Below are positions 49,861 through 59,811 of a stretch of DNA of 64,000 bases, piece after piece. The DNA lies in NCBI GenBank assembly GCA_965226435.1, contig CBDDCY010000013.1:1-64000 (forward strand), written 5' to 3'. Every line of letters starts with the position of its first letter. Position 1 is the stretch's first letter. The position numbers were made by a program, and so were the translations under genes. The notes beneath the pieces were generated by a model that was not told the DNA's origin, made no database searches, and was given only the letters and a program-made list of their open reading frames with translations. The DNA is from UBA6623 sp965226435. GTDB lineage: Bacteria > Acidobacteriota > Terriglobia > Bryobacterales > UBA6623.

Positions 49861-51114
49861 CTAATGCACCATCTTCGTCTTGTGATTCATGTAGTCCATC
49901 AATAAATACTGCCCCAGAGTGTGCGGTGTTGTGAAATAGGCCTTGCCGCGGCAGATCTCGGTCACTTTTCTGACGAACTGCATCAGAGAACGATCGCGGG
50001 CCAGCATGAACGTATTGATCAAGATACCTTGCCTCTTGCACTTGTGGACTTCCTCGAGAGTCCGCCCGATCACCAGCGGGTCGAGCCCGAAGGGGTTCTT
50101 GTAAATGCGTCCGTCGCCGAGCGTAAGCGCCGAGGGCTTGCCGTCGGTGATCATGATGATCTGCCGCATGTCCTTGCGTTGGCGGCGAAGAATGCGTTGC
50201 GCGACGATCAGGCCTTGGCGGGTGTTGGTGTAGTAGGGGCCGACCTGCACGCGCGCCAGTTCGCCGAGCGGCATCTCCTCGGCCGAGTCGTGGAACAAGA
50301 CCAGATTGAGGCTGTCGCCGGGGTACTGTGTACGAATCAGGTGAGACAGCGCCAGCGCGACGCGTTTGGCCGGCGTGAAGCGGTCTTCCCCGTAAAGAAT
50401 CATGCTGTGACTGCAATCGAGCATCAGGACGGTGGCGCAGGAGCTTTGATAGTCCGATTGGCGCACCATCAAATCGGAGTATTCCAGTTCGATCGGGAAT
50501 TCGAGGCCCTGGCGTTGCACGGCCCGCGAGAGAGTTTCGTTGATGTCGAGGTTGAGCGTGTCGCCGAACTCATACGGTTTCGACGAACCCGACGTTTCGA
50601 CCCCGGTGGCGGACTCGCGCGTGTCGTGGCTGCCGAAGCCGGCTTTGCCCAGCGACCCCAGCAGGTCTTTGAGCGTCTTGTAGCCCAAGAAATCAACGCT
50701 CTTGTCGGTGAGGTCGAAGCGAATCGGCTGTTGCGAGCGATCTTCCCCGGCGGCTCCGCGCGGACCGCCCGCCGAACTGCTTTCCGGTTGCGGATCGTTG
50801 ACGTTGACATAGCCTTCGTCGCCTAGCTTGCCGATCAGGCGGTCGACGAGCTGCTCGAATTGCTCGGGCGACATTTGGCTGAGCTCGTCCATCATCGACT
50901 CGAGGTTCTTGTCGTCGAAGAGCTGTCCGCTTTCGAGCGCCTCCCGCACGGCATCTTGCAGCTCATCGAGCGAACGCGGGTTCATTTCCTCAAAGTCGTG
51001 GAACTGGCGTTCAAAACCGCTGCGCAGGAAGAAGTCGGAAAGAGCCCGTATCAAGTCGGCCGCGCTGATCCCGAAATCGTCGCCGATGTAGCGAGTGTAT
51101 TGGATGAATTTCAT
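49861..51114 (-). CDS. VWA domain protein, partner of MoxR-type ATPase
   Basis: 417 residues. The N-terminal half is helical and acidic, with a Gly/Ser-rich linker (PQPESSSAGGPRGAAG). The C-terminal von Willebrand A domain starts near residue 230 with the MIDAS motif LDCSHSM (DxSxS), then SLNLVLFHDSAEEM and IIMITDGKPSAL. Such proteins act with MoxR AAA+ ATPases as chaperones that insert cofactors or remodel complexes; the client is unknown. It follows the ATPase gene by 42 bp. Confidence 0.86.
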   Translation of the reverse strand: MKFIQYTRYIGDDFGISAADLIRALSDFFLRSGFERQFHDFEEMNPRSLDELQDAVREALESGQLFDDKNLESMMDELSQMSPEQFEQLVDRLIGKLGDEGYVNVNDPQPESSSAGGPRGAAGEDRSQQPIRFDLTDKSVDFLGYKTLKDLLGSLGKAGFGSHDTRESATGVETSGSSKPYEFGDTLNLDINETLSRAVQRQGLEFPIELEYSDLMVRQSDYQSSCATVLMLDCSHSMILYGEDRFTPAKRVALALSHLIRTQYPGDSLNLVLFHDSAEEMPLGELARVQVGPYYTNTRQGLIVAQRILRRQRKDMRQIIMITDGKPSALTLGDGRIYKNPFGLDPLVIGRTLEEVHKCKRQGILINTFMLARDRSLMQFVRKVTEICRGKAYFTTPHTLGQYLLMDYMNHKTKMVH

Positions 51115-51156
51115 GACGGTCGGCGGTCTATCGGACCCGGCCCCCTACCAGGCAGG

Positions 51157-52656
51157 CTAATTGAACCGGTCGCGATTCGGTTGTTCGGGAAACCCAACGC
51201 GTTCGGCGGGCTCGCGCTTCTTTTCGCGAGCCGTGTAGCCCAGCTCCTCGTGGCGGCTGATTTGCCGCAACGCATACAGCCCGTCGAGAACGAACTCCGC
51301 CGCCGAAGCCAGCGCCTCGGGTTCCTTCCCTTCATCGAGCGCGATACGGTGCGCCAGGTCGAGCAAACCTTGAATTTGGCCGAGTTGCTCGACCACCTTC
51401 GTTCCCGGCTCGTTTTCATCGAGTCGTAAGGTGCCGCCCATCTCGAACCACTGCACGACGGCCGAGGTGTCGGCGTCTTGCTGAAACTTTTCGTAGACTC
51501 GCGCCACGGCGGCGGTGATCATCTCCCGCGCCACCCGCTCCCCGCCACGCAATTCACCCTCGTATTCCAATTCGAATTTTCCCGTCAAGGAAGGCAGCGC
51601 GGCGTAGACGTCGCTGACGCGCGGCACGATGACGTTTTCATCATGGATCAGCCCGCGCCGCTCGGCGCTCGATACGACGTTTTCCAGACAAGAAATCGGC
51701 AGCCGTTGGGAAACGCCCGAGCGCTGGTCGATTTTCTTGTCCTCGCGCGCGATAAAGGCGACCGTCTCGACGACTTCGCGGATATAGTCGGGCACGAGCA
51801 CCTGCTTGTCGCCGGCCGTCCTTTCCCACCAAGCCTCTTGTCGGGTAACTTCCGCGCCATGCTCGAGCGAGAGCGGGTAGTGAGTGCGGATCTCGCTCCC
51901 GATGCGGTCCTTGAGCGGTGTGATGATCTTCCCGCGCGCCGTGTAGTCTTCCGGGTTGGCGGTGAAAACCAGCTCGACGTCCAGCGGCAGCCGCACCGGA
52001 TAGCCCTTAATTTGGATATCGCCTTCCTGCATGATGTTGAACAGCCCGACTTGAATCTTCCCCATCAGATCGGGCAGTTCGTTGATGGCGAAGATACAAC
52101 GGTTGGCGCGCGGCAGCAGCCCGAAATGGATCGTCCTCTCGTCGGAAAGATCGTGCGCGCCGCGGGCGGCCTTGATGGGGTCGATGTCGCCGATCATGTC
52201 GGCGATCGTGACATCGGGCGTCGCCAGTTTCTCGACATAGCGGTTGGCGGGTGTGAGGTAGGCGATCGGCGTGTCGTCCCCTTTCCGCGCGACCGTTTGC
52301 CGGCCCCAACTCGACAATAGCGAGTAAGGATTGTCGTTGATCTCGCTGCCCGCGACGACCGGCAGAAAAGGGTCGAGCAGCGCGGTGAGCTGCCGTAGGA
52401 TGCGGCTCTTGGCCTGACCTCGCAGTCCCAACAAAATGAAGTTGTGTTTCGAAAGAACCGCCGCCACGATTTGCGGGATGACGGTGTCGTCATATCCGAC
52501 GATTCCGGGGAAGATCGGCTTGCGGGCGCGCAGCAAGCAGATCAGGTTTTCCCGCATTTCATCCTTGATCGAGCGCGCGGCCGTGCGCTGTTCGGAAAAA
52601 CGGCTGTCAACCCGCAGCGCGCCGAGGGTTTTGGGAAGCTCGTCGATGTGGGTCAT
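51157..52656 (-). CDS. MoxR/Mg-chelatase-like AAA+ ATPase
   Basis: 499 residues. The Walker A region is GLRGQAKSR near residues 78-86, a variant of GxxGxGKS with Ala before the Lys. RCIFAINELPDLMGKIQVGLF carries the Walker B/sensor region, and LELVFTANPEDYTARGKII and PLKDRIGSEIRTHYP follow, as in magnesium chelatase subunit I. A C-terminal helical domain follows. With the adjacent VWA protein it forms a MoxR-VWA pair. ATG at 52656. Confidence 0.86.
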   Translation of the reverse strand: MTHIDELPKTLGALRVDSRFSEQRTAARSIKDEMRENLICLLRARKPIFPGIVGYDDTVIPQIVAAVLSKHNFILLGLRGQAKSRILRQLTALLDPFLPVVAGSEINDNPYSLLSSWGRQTVARKGDDTPIAYLTPANRYVEKLATPDVTIADMIGDIDPIKAARGAHDLSDERTIHFGLLPRANRCIFAINELPDLMGKIQVGLFNIMQEGDIQIKGYPVRLPLDVELVFTANPEDYTARGKIITPLKDRIGSEIRTHYPLSLEHGAEVTRQEAWWERTAGDKQVLVPDYIREVVETVAFIAREDKKIDQRSGVSQRLPISCLENVVSSAERRGLIHDENVIVPRVSDVYAALPSLTGKFELEYEGELRGGERVAREMITAAVARVYEKFQQDADTSAVVQWFEMGGTLRLDENEPGTKVVEQLGQIQGLLDLAHRIALDEGKEPEALASAAEFVLDGLYALRQISRHEELGYTAREKKREPAERVGFPEQPNRDRFN

Positions 52657-52877
52657 GGCGAATTGGGGGGCAGGGCGCCGACGCCCGACCCGAGCCTATT
52701 GTACCCCGGCGGAGAGGACTCATAGTGATCCGAGAATTGAAACAGAGGCGGGGACGGAAGTCCACGTTAAACCCTGCTTGCCGTCCGCGCCCGCCGGAAT
52801 AAAGCCCGGAATCACATCGAGCCCCCTATTGTTGGCTTTCCCGGCCTGATTATCCATCGGCATGGTAACGTGAGAGC

Positions 52878-53675
52878 GTGGATCTGGAAGCCGAAGCCCG
52901 CCGACTTCAACAGATCGGATTGAACGCCTACGAATCACGGGCCTACCTGGTTCTGGTCGGGCATCAGCGCTTCAAAGCTCTGGAAGTCGCCGGTCCCGCC
53001 CGCATCCCCCGCCAAAAGATTTACGAGGTTCTCGACAGCCTGGTCGGGAAGGGTTTCGTCCGCGTCGTCCAAGGCAAGGCCAAGCAATTTTCCGCGGTCG
53101 AACCGCAACTCGCCCTGAGCAGCTTTCTCGCCCGCAAGCGAGAAACCTATGAGCGCGAGTGGGAGGATCGCCGCGGTTTGGCGACCGTGCTGAGCGGAAA
53201 CCTGGCCGAAGTCTTCGCCAACGGCAATCAAGGACACGGCCCGCTCAACTACATTCGCATCGTCGCCGACACCGGGCAGATCGCCGAGGAATACCGCCGT
53301 TTTCTGTTGGAGACCAAGGACGACTATTTGGAATTGGCCCGACCGCCCTACGCCGTGCAGCCGGTGCGGGAGCCCATCGTTCAACAACTGCTTGACAACG
53401 GCGCCCACTGCCGCCTGCTCTATGAATCACCGACCTTGGACACGGAACAGCGCAACGAACTCAAGCAGCTTGAAAAAACGAAAGCGCAGATTCGCCTCTT
53501 AGGCGAATTGCCGATCAAGCTGGCACTGTTCGACAACCAGCGCGGCATGATTTCATTGGACGATCCGGTCTCGAGCCACCCCCGCATCACCGCGCTCGTC
53601 TTCGACCACAAGCAATTGGCCGCCGCGATGCGAAGCTTGTTCGAAGACTGCTGGAACCGTGCCATGGCGTTGTAG
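52878..53675 (+). CDS. TrmB-family transcriptional regulator
   Basis: 265 residues. The N-terminal winged helix has LQQIGLNAYESRAYLVLVG, IPRQKIYEVLDSLVGKGFV and the wing VVQGKAKQFSAV, the TrmB signature. The C-terminal domain (about 110-265) resembles the phospholipase D-like effector domain of the family. TrmB regulators are mainly known as archaeal sugar regulators but occur in bacteria. Targets unknown. GTG start at 52878. Confidence 0.82.
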   Translation: MDLEAEARRLQQIGLNAYESRAYLVLVGHQRFKALEVAGPARIPRQKIYEVLDSLVGKGFVRVVQGKAKQFSAVEPQLALSSFLARKRETYEREWEDRRGLATVLSGNLAEVFANGNQGHGPLNYIRIVADTGQIAEEYRRFLLETKDDYLELARPPYAVQPVREPIVQQLLDNGAHCRLLYESPTLDTEQRNELKQLEKTKAQIRLLGELPIKLALFDNQRGMISLDDPVSSHPRITALVFDHKQLAAAMRSLFEDCWNRAMAL

Positions 53676-53930
53676 CTTGGCGATTGCTCCCAGCCCCACA
53701 AACCGCCCGCTCCAGTCAATTCCGAGTTGCCGCCGCGGCGGAAAAACTCCCCCGGATCGTGCTAGGCTGTTAGCGAGTTGCTCGGAGGGACGAGCCAACG
53801 ACGTGTTTCATCGGCGGAGGTGTCTCCCGGTCCTCTTTGTAGCTTGTCTGATCCGTTGTAGAATAAAGGCTGACTCTCGGCGTTCCTTGGGGCCTCCGGG
53901 AGTCGTGAAAAAAAGCAGGAGATTTGGATC

Positions 53931-54614
53931 ATGAATACCCGCATTGCACTTGTGGTTGCGATTCTGGCCGTCGTTGCCGTTGCGCCGGCCGGCGCCGAGA
54001 TTCGCGGTAATTATCTGGAAGCGCGTAACGCCGAAGTCTATGCCTCGCATTGCTTCGCCAACTCCGAAATGGGGATTCGCGGCGATCTGGCCGTGATGGC
54101 GTGGCAGGTGGAGCAGGGCGGCTTCAACGGTGTTTCGCTCGACGGCCTCGGCGTTGTCGCCGTGATTCGCGCCGCCTCGACGCTGGGAGATCCTTTCAGC
54201 AACCCCTATCCGGTCAAGTCGGTTTTGATCTTCGATGAGCGCGCCGATAGCGCGCAGCGCGAGGCTCTGGCCGCGATGGCGAAAGACCGCGCCGGCGAAC
54301 TGCTCAACGACGTGGTGCGAAGCGAGACCGCGCCGATTCGCTTTGACTTCGACGGCGACATCCATGCCCGTCGCGCGACGATGACCGCCGGAGACTTGGT
54401 GCGCCTTGAGACCCGTCGGATCGAGGACACCGATTCGCTGTGTCACTTGGATGACCTTTACTACGCGCCGCTGGCCGCGCTCGATCATGCCATGCCCGCC
54501 TTCACGCTCGACAATCGTTTCAGCGGTGAAGGCCTCGGCGTGCGCTTCAGCGCCCCGCGTCGCAGCAGCGCCTATCTGGGTACGTTCTCGATGGGCGTCG
54601 CTCACACCGACTAA
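53931..54614 (+). CDS. Secreted DUF1326 protein
   Basis: 227 residues with a signal peptide (RIALVVAILAVVAVAPAGA). IRGNYLEARNAEVYASHCF at the start is the DUF1326 signature. The rest is a beta-rich domain with FDFDGDIHARRATM. Function unknown. The ATG follows AGCAGGAG closely. TAGAAT at 53859-53864 may be its -10 box. A strong terminator follows the gene. Confidence 0.8.
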   Translation: MNTRIALVVAILAVVAVAPAGAEIRGNYLEARNAEVYASHCFANSEMGIRGDLAVMAWQVEQGGFNGVSLDGLGVVAVIRAASTLGDPFSNPYPVKSVLIFDERADSAQREALAAMAKDRAGELLNDVVRSETAPIRFDFDGDIHARRATMTAGDLVRLETRRIEDTDSLCHLDDLYYAPLAALDHAMPAFTLDNRFSGEGLGVRFSAPRRSSAYLGTFSMGVAHTD

Positions 54615-54649
54615 TTCCGTTCGCCCGAGCGAGACGGAAAGGTTCGACG

Positions 54650-54696
54650 AAACGGCGGGGATCCGTGTGCATGCACGGTCTCCGCCGTTTGTTTTT
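54650..54696 (+). terminator. Rho-independent terminator after the DUF1326 gene
   Basis: AAACGGCGG (54650-54658) pairs with CCGCCGTTT (54682-54690), and the inner CCGTG/CACGG extends the stem. TTTGTTTTT completes it. A long near-perfect hairpin 36 bp after the stop. Confidence 0.85.
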
Positions 54697-54814
54697 ATGC
54701 GGACGTGGCCGACAGTGCTGTCGGGCGGGGTCGAGTTGAGATAAACTTTCCTATCGACCAAGCTTGCAGACGGTCGGAACCGTTTTCGATTTCGGCTCGT
54801 CACACGAAATAGTT

Positions 54815-55465
54815 ATGAACATTACGAAGGTTTTTTCTCTCGTCACCCTGCTCGCTGTCAGCCTTACCGGCACCCTGGTCGCCGCGGACTTCTCGGCGTC
54901 GACCGGCGGCTCGGCGTCTCCCGACGGATTACCCGCCGGCATGGCCGAGATGATTGAAACCCAAGCTGTTTCCGCGCTTGGGCCCGACGGCAAGATCGCG
55001 GTCGAGTTTTGGCCTCGCAAAGCCGCTTTTGACGGCGATCCGATTTCCGGATTCGGCATCCGTTTCGAAAGCATGCCGGAGGGCGCTTTTCTCGCGGTGG
55101 TGCGCTTTCCCGAAAGCGGCTCCGACTTTCGCGAACAAGGCGTCAAACCCGGCGTCTACACGATGCGTTACGGCCTGCACCCGGAAGACGGCAATCACAT
55201 GGGCGTTGCGTCGAGCCGCGACTTTGCCCTGCTGAGCCGAGTCGACGCCGACACCGAACCCGCCAAAGACCTCACTTTCGAGCAGCTGACCCAGTTGAGC
55301 ATTTCCTCATCCGGGAATCCCCACCCGACGATCTTGCGACTCGAGCTACCCGACAGCAACGAATCGGGAAATATTTGGCAAGACGACATGGAGCATTGGG
55401 TGCTCGATCTGGCGATCCCCGGCGACGTCATCGGCGTCGTCGTCTACGGCCATTCCGAAGAGTAG
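54815..55465 (+). CDS. Secreted hypothetical protein
   Basis: 216 residues from the ATG at 54815 with a signal peptide (TKVFSLVTLLAVSLTGTLVAA). Segments such as IAVEFWPRKA, GVKPGVYTMRYGLHPEDGNHMG and FALLSRVDAD suggest a beta-sandwich protein of a type common next to DUF1326 genes in Acidobacteriota, but I do not know a family name. It starts about 120 bp after the DUF1326 terminator. Confidence 0.65.
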   Translation: MNITKVFSLVTLLAVSLTGTLVAADFSASTGGSASPDGLPAGMAEMIETQAVSALGPDGKIAVEFWPRKAAFDGDPISGFGIRFESMPEGAFLAVVRFPESGSDFREQGVKPGVYTMRYGLHPEDGNHMGVASSRDFALLSRVDADTEPAKDLTFEQLTQLSISSSGNPHPTILRLELPDSNESGNIWQDDMEHWVLDLAIPGDVIGVVVYGHSEE

Positions 55466-55655
55466 GGCTCCGTGCCCTGTCAACCGCGCCCCACATCGCG
55501 CAAAGTCGCCCGAACGTTGGGGTATCACATGATTCGGGGGAAGCCGCGTCCGATCTCCCCGCCCGCGGATAGTCCTTAAGCACCCGAACTCGACGGGAAT
55601 CGGGACATGCGCGACTTCCGGTGTCCGCTGAAGCTTCATACCCATGGCGTTACTC

Positions 55656-55661
55656 TATACT
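55656..55661 (+). promoter_or_regulatory. TATACT -10-like box next to the PQQ dehydrogenase start
   Basis: TATACT ends 7 bp before the ATG at 55669, so a transcript from it would start at the start codon, as for the gene at 8993. No clear -35 box. Confidence 0.25.
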
Positions 55662-55668
55662 GTCGTCG

Positions 55669-57546
55669 ATGCCCTTCCCCCGACTCGCCTTTCTGAAACT
55701 CGCGCTCGTCCCAGCGTGCCTTGGGGTCATCAGCGGCAGTCCGGCGGCAGCCGCTCCGCATCCGGGCGAAGCGCTTTATGGGCAACATTGCGCCGTGTGT
55801 CACCTGGGTGCCGCCGACGGGCGAATTCCGTCGCGGGACGCGCTGGCGAAAATGCCGGCGGAAGCCATTTTGGAAGCCATGACGTCGGGCACGATGGAGC
55901 GTCAAGCGGCGGCCTTGCAACCGGCTGAGCGCGCGGCGTTGGCCGCCTTTCTTTCGCGGGTTGCGGGCGGGCCTCCTGAATTGCCCGCCGGCACGGGCGC
56001 TTGCACCGACTCGGCGACGAGTCACGCCAAGTCCTCAACCAACGATCCCTCTTGGAACGGCTGGAGCCCGGACGGCGCCAACCAACGCTTCCAACGCGAA
56101 GGCGCGGGCATCGACCCCGACAACGTCGCGCGCTTGCGATTGAAGTGGGCCTTCGCCTACCCGGCCACGCAGCGCGCTTACGCCCAGCCGACCGTCATCA
56201 ACGGACGCGTCTATGCCGGCAACAATTCACGCAACTTCTATTCGCTCGACGCACGAAGCGGTTGCGCGCATTGGAGCTTTGAAACCGCCGCGCCGGTTAG
56301 AGCGGCTGCCTCGGTCGGGTCGTTGCGTGACTTACCCGACGGGCGTCAGGCTGTCTACATCGCCGACACGAAGGCCAATGTCTACGCCGTCGATGTGCAA
56401 TCGGGAGAGCTTCGATGGCGCACCGCGGCGGACGAGCTTCCCGTGGCCCAGGTGACCGGCGCGCCGACGCTTCACGAAGGCCGCTTGTACGTCCCGATCA
56501 CGAGCCGCGAAGAGCTGCCCTCGCTCAATCCCGAATACCGTTGCTGCCGCTATAGCGGGGCGTTGGCGGCGATCGATGCCGGCACGGGGAAACTGCTTTG
56601 GCGTACCCGAACGATCCAAGAAAAGCCCCACATCGTGGGAAAGAATCGCGACGGCAACCCGATCTGGGGCCCGTCGGGCGCGGGTATCTGGTCATCGCCC
56701 ACGATCGACCCCAAGAGAAACGCCGTCTACGTCGCAACGGGCGACAATCACTCGCCGCCGGCCACAAAGACCAGCGACGCCATCCTCGCCATGGACCTCG
56801 ACACGGGTGAGTTGCTGTGGTCGAAACAGATGACCGCCGGCGATCTGTTCAACATGTCGTGCATTACGCCCGCCAAATTGAATTGCCCCGACCCCCAAGG
56901 CCCTGACTTCGACATCGGAACATCGGCGGCTCTGGTCAAGCTCGCCGGCGGACGCCGCGCCTTGGTCTTCGGCCAGAAAACCGGCGAGGTCCACGCGATC
57001 GACCCCGACGCCGAGGGGCGCGTGCTGTGGACGACCCGGATCGGCAAGGGCGGCATCCTTGGCGGTATCCAATGGGGTCATGCCGCGGACGATCGCTCTG
57101 TCTACGCCTCACTTTCCGACATCGCCTTTCTCGACGAAGGGATGGGCGATTACCGCACTCTCGTGGCGGACCCCAAAGCCGGGGGTGGGCTTTTCGCTCT
57201 CGACCTGGCGACGGGCAAACGCAGGTGGCACGCGCCACCGGCCCCCTGCGGTAAGCGCGAAGCCTGCACGCCGGCGCAAATGTCGGCCATTGCCGTGGTT
57301 CCCGGTGTCGTCTTCGCGGGTTCAATGGACGGCGTGCTGCGCGCTCACTCGAGCATCGACGGCAGGCTGCTGTGGGAGTTCGACACGATCCGTGACTTCG
57401 AAACCGTCAACGGGCTTCCCGGAAAAGGCGGATCCATGGCCGGCGGCGGCCCGGCGATCGTGGACGGCATGCTCTATGTGAACTCCGGCTACGGGCTGTG
57501 GGGCGGCACGGCCGGCAACGTCTTGCTGGCTTTTGGAGTGGAGTAG
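55669..57546 (+). CDS. Cytochrome c - PQQ beta-propeller dehydrogenase
   Basis: 625 residues. Signal peptide (FLKLALVPACLGVISGSPAAA), one cytochrome c domain with CAVCH near residue 41, then an eight-bladed PQQ-type propeller (NGRVYAGNNSRNFYSLDA, GTGKLLWRTRT, YVATGDNHS, AIDPDAEGRVLW, ALDLATGKRRWHA). The order and size match the polyvinyl-alcohol-dehydrogenase-like quinoproteins. It would oxidise an alcohol in the periplasm and pass electrons to its own haem. ATG 55669 gives a complete signal peptide; the upstream in-frame ATG at 55621 would not. Confidence 0.85.
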   Translation: MPFPRLAFLKLALVPACLGVISGSPAAAAPHPGEALYGQHCAVCHLGAADGRIPSRDALAKMPAEAILEAMTSGTMERQAAALQPAERAALAAFLSRVAGGPPELPAGTGACTDSATSHAKSSTNDPSWNGWSPDGANQRFQREGAGIDPDNVARLRLKWAFAYPATQRAYAQPTVINGRVYAGNNSRNFYSLDARSGCAHWSFETAAPVRAAASVGSLRDLPDGRQAVYIADTKANVYAVDVQSGELRWRTAADELPVAQVTGAPTLHEGRLYVPITSREELPSLNPEYRCCRYSGALAAIDAGTGKLLWRTRTIQEKPHIVGKNRDGNPIWGPSGAGIWSSPTIDPKRNAVYVATGDNHSPPATKTSDAILAMDLDTGELLWSKQMTAGDLFNMSCITPAKLNCPDPQGPDFDIGTSAALVKLAGGRRALVFGQKTGEVHAIDPDAEGRVLWTTRIGKGGILGGIQWGHAADDRSVYASLSDIAFLDEGMGDYRTLVADPKAGGGLFALDLATGKRRWHAPPAPCGKREACTPAQMSAIAVVPGVVFAGSMDGVLRAHSSIDGRLLWEFDTIRDFETVNGLPGKGGSMAGGGPAIVDGMLYVNSGYGLWGGTAGNVLLAFGVE

Positions 57547-57611
57547 GATGGGCGTGACGCCGGTCCTTCGCCACCCATAAAGCGAAATAGGCCAAACGAA
57601 GGAGAATAGCG

Positions 57612-57888
57612 ATGCATAGGTCTTCAGCGTTTCCAGCGATCCCGGCTCTGGCAACCCTGCTGCTTAATCCGCTCTGCCTTTCCGCCCACGAGCAAACCGA
57701 GCCCGCCCACGAAGCCAAACAGCGCGCCGAGCAAGCGGTATCGGAAGACCGCGGCTATCGCGCGGCGAACAAGACGTGCCGGCTCACAATTCACTTGCTC
57801 GACTCCGCCACGGGCCTGCCCCTTCCCGGGTCGATCCGTATTCGCCAAATCCCTTATGGAGCGCAGGTCCCTTTGGAGCACCCATTAA
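57612..57888 (+). pseudogene. CehA/McbA-like metallohydrolase, 5' fragment
   Basis: Signal peptide (FPAIPALATLLLNPLCLSAHE), then RAANKTCRLTIHLLDSATGLPLPGSIRI, the N-terminal beta domain of secreted CehA-type PHP metallohydrolases. Sequence resembling the family stops soon after SIRI, near 57845. The frame then runs by chance through an IS630 remnant. The rest of the gene resumes at about 58456. A stretch of the host gene of perhaps 20-30 codons seems to be lost. Confidence 0.7.
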
Positions 57889-58455
57889 AAAAAAGCCCGA
57901 AAACAAGGCCGCACGATCGTCTTCATCGACGAAAGCGGATTGAGTCAAAAGCCGCATCGCTGTCGCACCTGGGCGCCGCGCGGCGAGACGCCGCTGCTGG
58001 AGTTCAACTTCAACTGGCAGAAACTCTCGGTGTCGGCCGGGCTGACGTTGCGCAACTTCTACTTTCGGCTCTATCCCGGCGCGATCGGCCGGCTGGAGGT
58101 TATCGACTTCCTCAAGGCCCTGGTCCGTCACATCGACGGCTCGCTGTTGATCGTCTGGGACCGGCTGCCGGCGCACCGCAGCCGGATGGTGCGGGAGTTT
58201 ATCGAACTCTCCGAGGGGCATATCGTAACGGAGTATTTGCCGCCTTATGCGCCCGAGTTGAACCCGGTGGAATACATTTGGGCCTACTGGAAGCAGCACG
58301 AGTTACCCAATGTCTGCCCGAAGGACTATTGGGCACTCGACCAGCGCGCTCGCAAGGCCTTGCGCCGTATGCGCCGCAAACCGCGTTTGATCACCGCCTT
58401 CTGGAAACAGTCTTCTCTTTGTCTCGATTGACAGTATATTATGCGAGACTCAGTA
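57889..58455 (+). mobile_element. IS630-family transposase remnant
   Basis: The frame from 57889 reads KKARKQGRTIVFIDESGLSQ, then the DDE domain: TWAPRGETPLLEF, LLIVWDRLPAHRSRMV (second Asp), LPPYAPELNPVEYIWAYWK (Glu) and a stop at 58432-58434. The first, helix-turn-helix half of the transposase is missing, and TAA (57886-57888) closes the frame just before an eight-A run. That run is a possible frameshift site, as in intact IS630 elements. The right end is probably near TATTATGCGAGACTCAGTA (58437-58455), which ends in the TA target typical of this family. No matching left end is visible, so the element is truncated. Confidence 0.8.
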
Positions 58456-59793
58456 GTTCGGCGACACGACTGGTATTCGATCACCGAATCGGTCACTGTC
58501 GCGGTCCCGGCACGGGTTTTGCGCGTCGAAGCCTTTTACGGGCTGGGAACCGAGCTCGTCAAGAAAGTCATCGACCTCAACGGCCAGCGGGAAGCCGAAG
58601 TCCGGCTGTCGCTGAAACGTTTCTACGACCCCGCCGCGGGCGGACTGCGGGCCGCCAATACCCATCTCCACTTGAAGGGGCTCACTCGTGAACAAGCCGA
58701 CCGCTATCTTGAGGTCGTCCCGCGCGCCGACGCACTGGATCTCGTGTATGTTTCCCATCTCCGCCGACTAAACGCCGAGCACACCTACATCACGAACGCC
58801 TACACCGACGAAGATCTCCGGAAACTTTCCCGAGAAGGAGTGTTGTTCGACAACGGCGTCGAGCACCGCAACAATTTCAAAGGCACATTCGGGCACGGGT
58901 ACGGTCATGTGTTGCTGCTGCACCTCAAGGAACTCATCCGCCCGATGAGCATCGGCCCCGATATCATGGACTCCGGCACGGACGCGCCGGCCTTGCGTCC
59001 GGGCATTCAAAGAGCGCGCCGGCAAGGCGGCAGCGCCATCTGGTGCCACAACGCACAGGGCACCGAGGACATTCCCAGCTGGCTGGCGGGTCTGCTCGAC
59101 GCCCAGAACATTTTCGACGGCGGCAACACAGGCTCCTACGAAGACACCTATTACCGCTATCTGAATATCGGGCTGAAAACTCCGTTCTCGGCGGGTTCGG
59201 ACTGGTTTATCGAGGATTTCGCGAGAGTCTACGTTCCGATCGATGGTGCTCTGAAGAGCGCCGACTGGCTGGCCCAACTCGGGGCGGGTCGGTCTTACAT
59301 CACCAACGGGCCGTTTCTGGAATTTCGCGCCGACGACCAAGGCATCGGGGACACGATACGGCGTGACGCCCCCGCCGAGGTCGCGGTGGTCGGCCGCGCG
59401 CTCGGCCGCAAGGCTTTTCAGCGGATCGAGTTGGTGTATAACGGCGAGGTTGTCGCCTCGGCGCCAAGCCGCGCCGTGGAGGGTCATTTCGAAGCGACGA
59501 TGAACCTGAGCCTCCGTCTCGACAAACCGGGATGGCTGGCGCTACGGCTGCCGCCCGATGAAGTAGGCGACAACGAATTCGATCACACGCTCTTCGCCCA
59601 CAGCAGCCCGATCTATATCGAGATCGCGGGCCGCCGCGTTTTTCGGCCCGATGTCGCGGAAGGCTTGGTGGAGGAAATGCGGCAAAGCATCCGCACCATC
59701 CGCGAAAAAGCGCTGTTCGACGACGACGACGCGCGCGAGCAGGTCTTACAGATCTATCGCGATGCGATCAAGGCGCTGAGCGACCGAATGTAA
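58456..59793 (+). pseudogene. CehA/McbA-like metallohydrolase, 3' fragment
   Basis: About 445 residues, intact to the stop. It starts inside the N-terminal domain (RRHDWYSITESVTVAVPARV), then has the PHP-type metal motifs NTHLHLKGLTREQADRYL, the HxH of GVEHRNN/GYGHVLL and IWCHNAQGTEDIP, and ends in a C-terminal beta domain. All catalytic segments survive, but the signal peptide is cut off by the IS630 remnant. Unless ATG 58441, at the IS end, gives a cytosolic protein, the gene is dead. Confidence 0.75.
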
Positions 59794-59811
59794 ACCGACG
59801 GCCGAGCCTCG

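Noticed and set aside
57612..58691. Single 359-codon frame across the CehA fragment and the IS630 remnant
   Set aside because: After about codon 80 it runs in the wrong frame relative to both the transposase and the 3' fragment.
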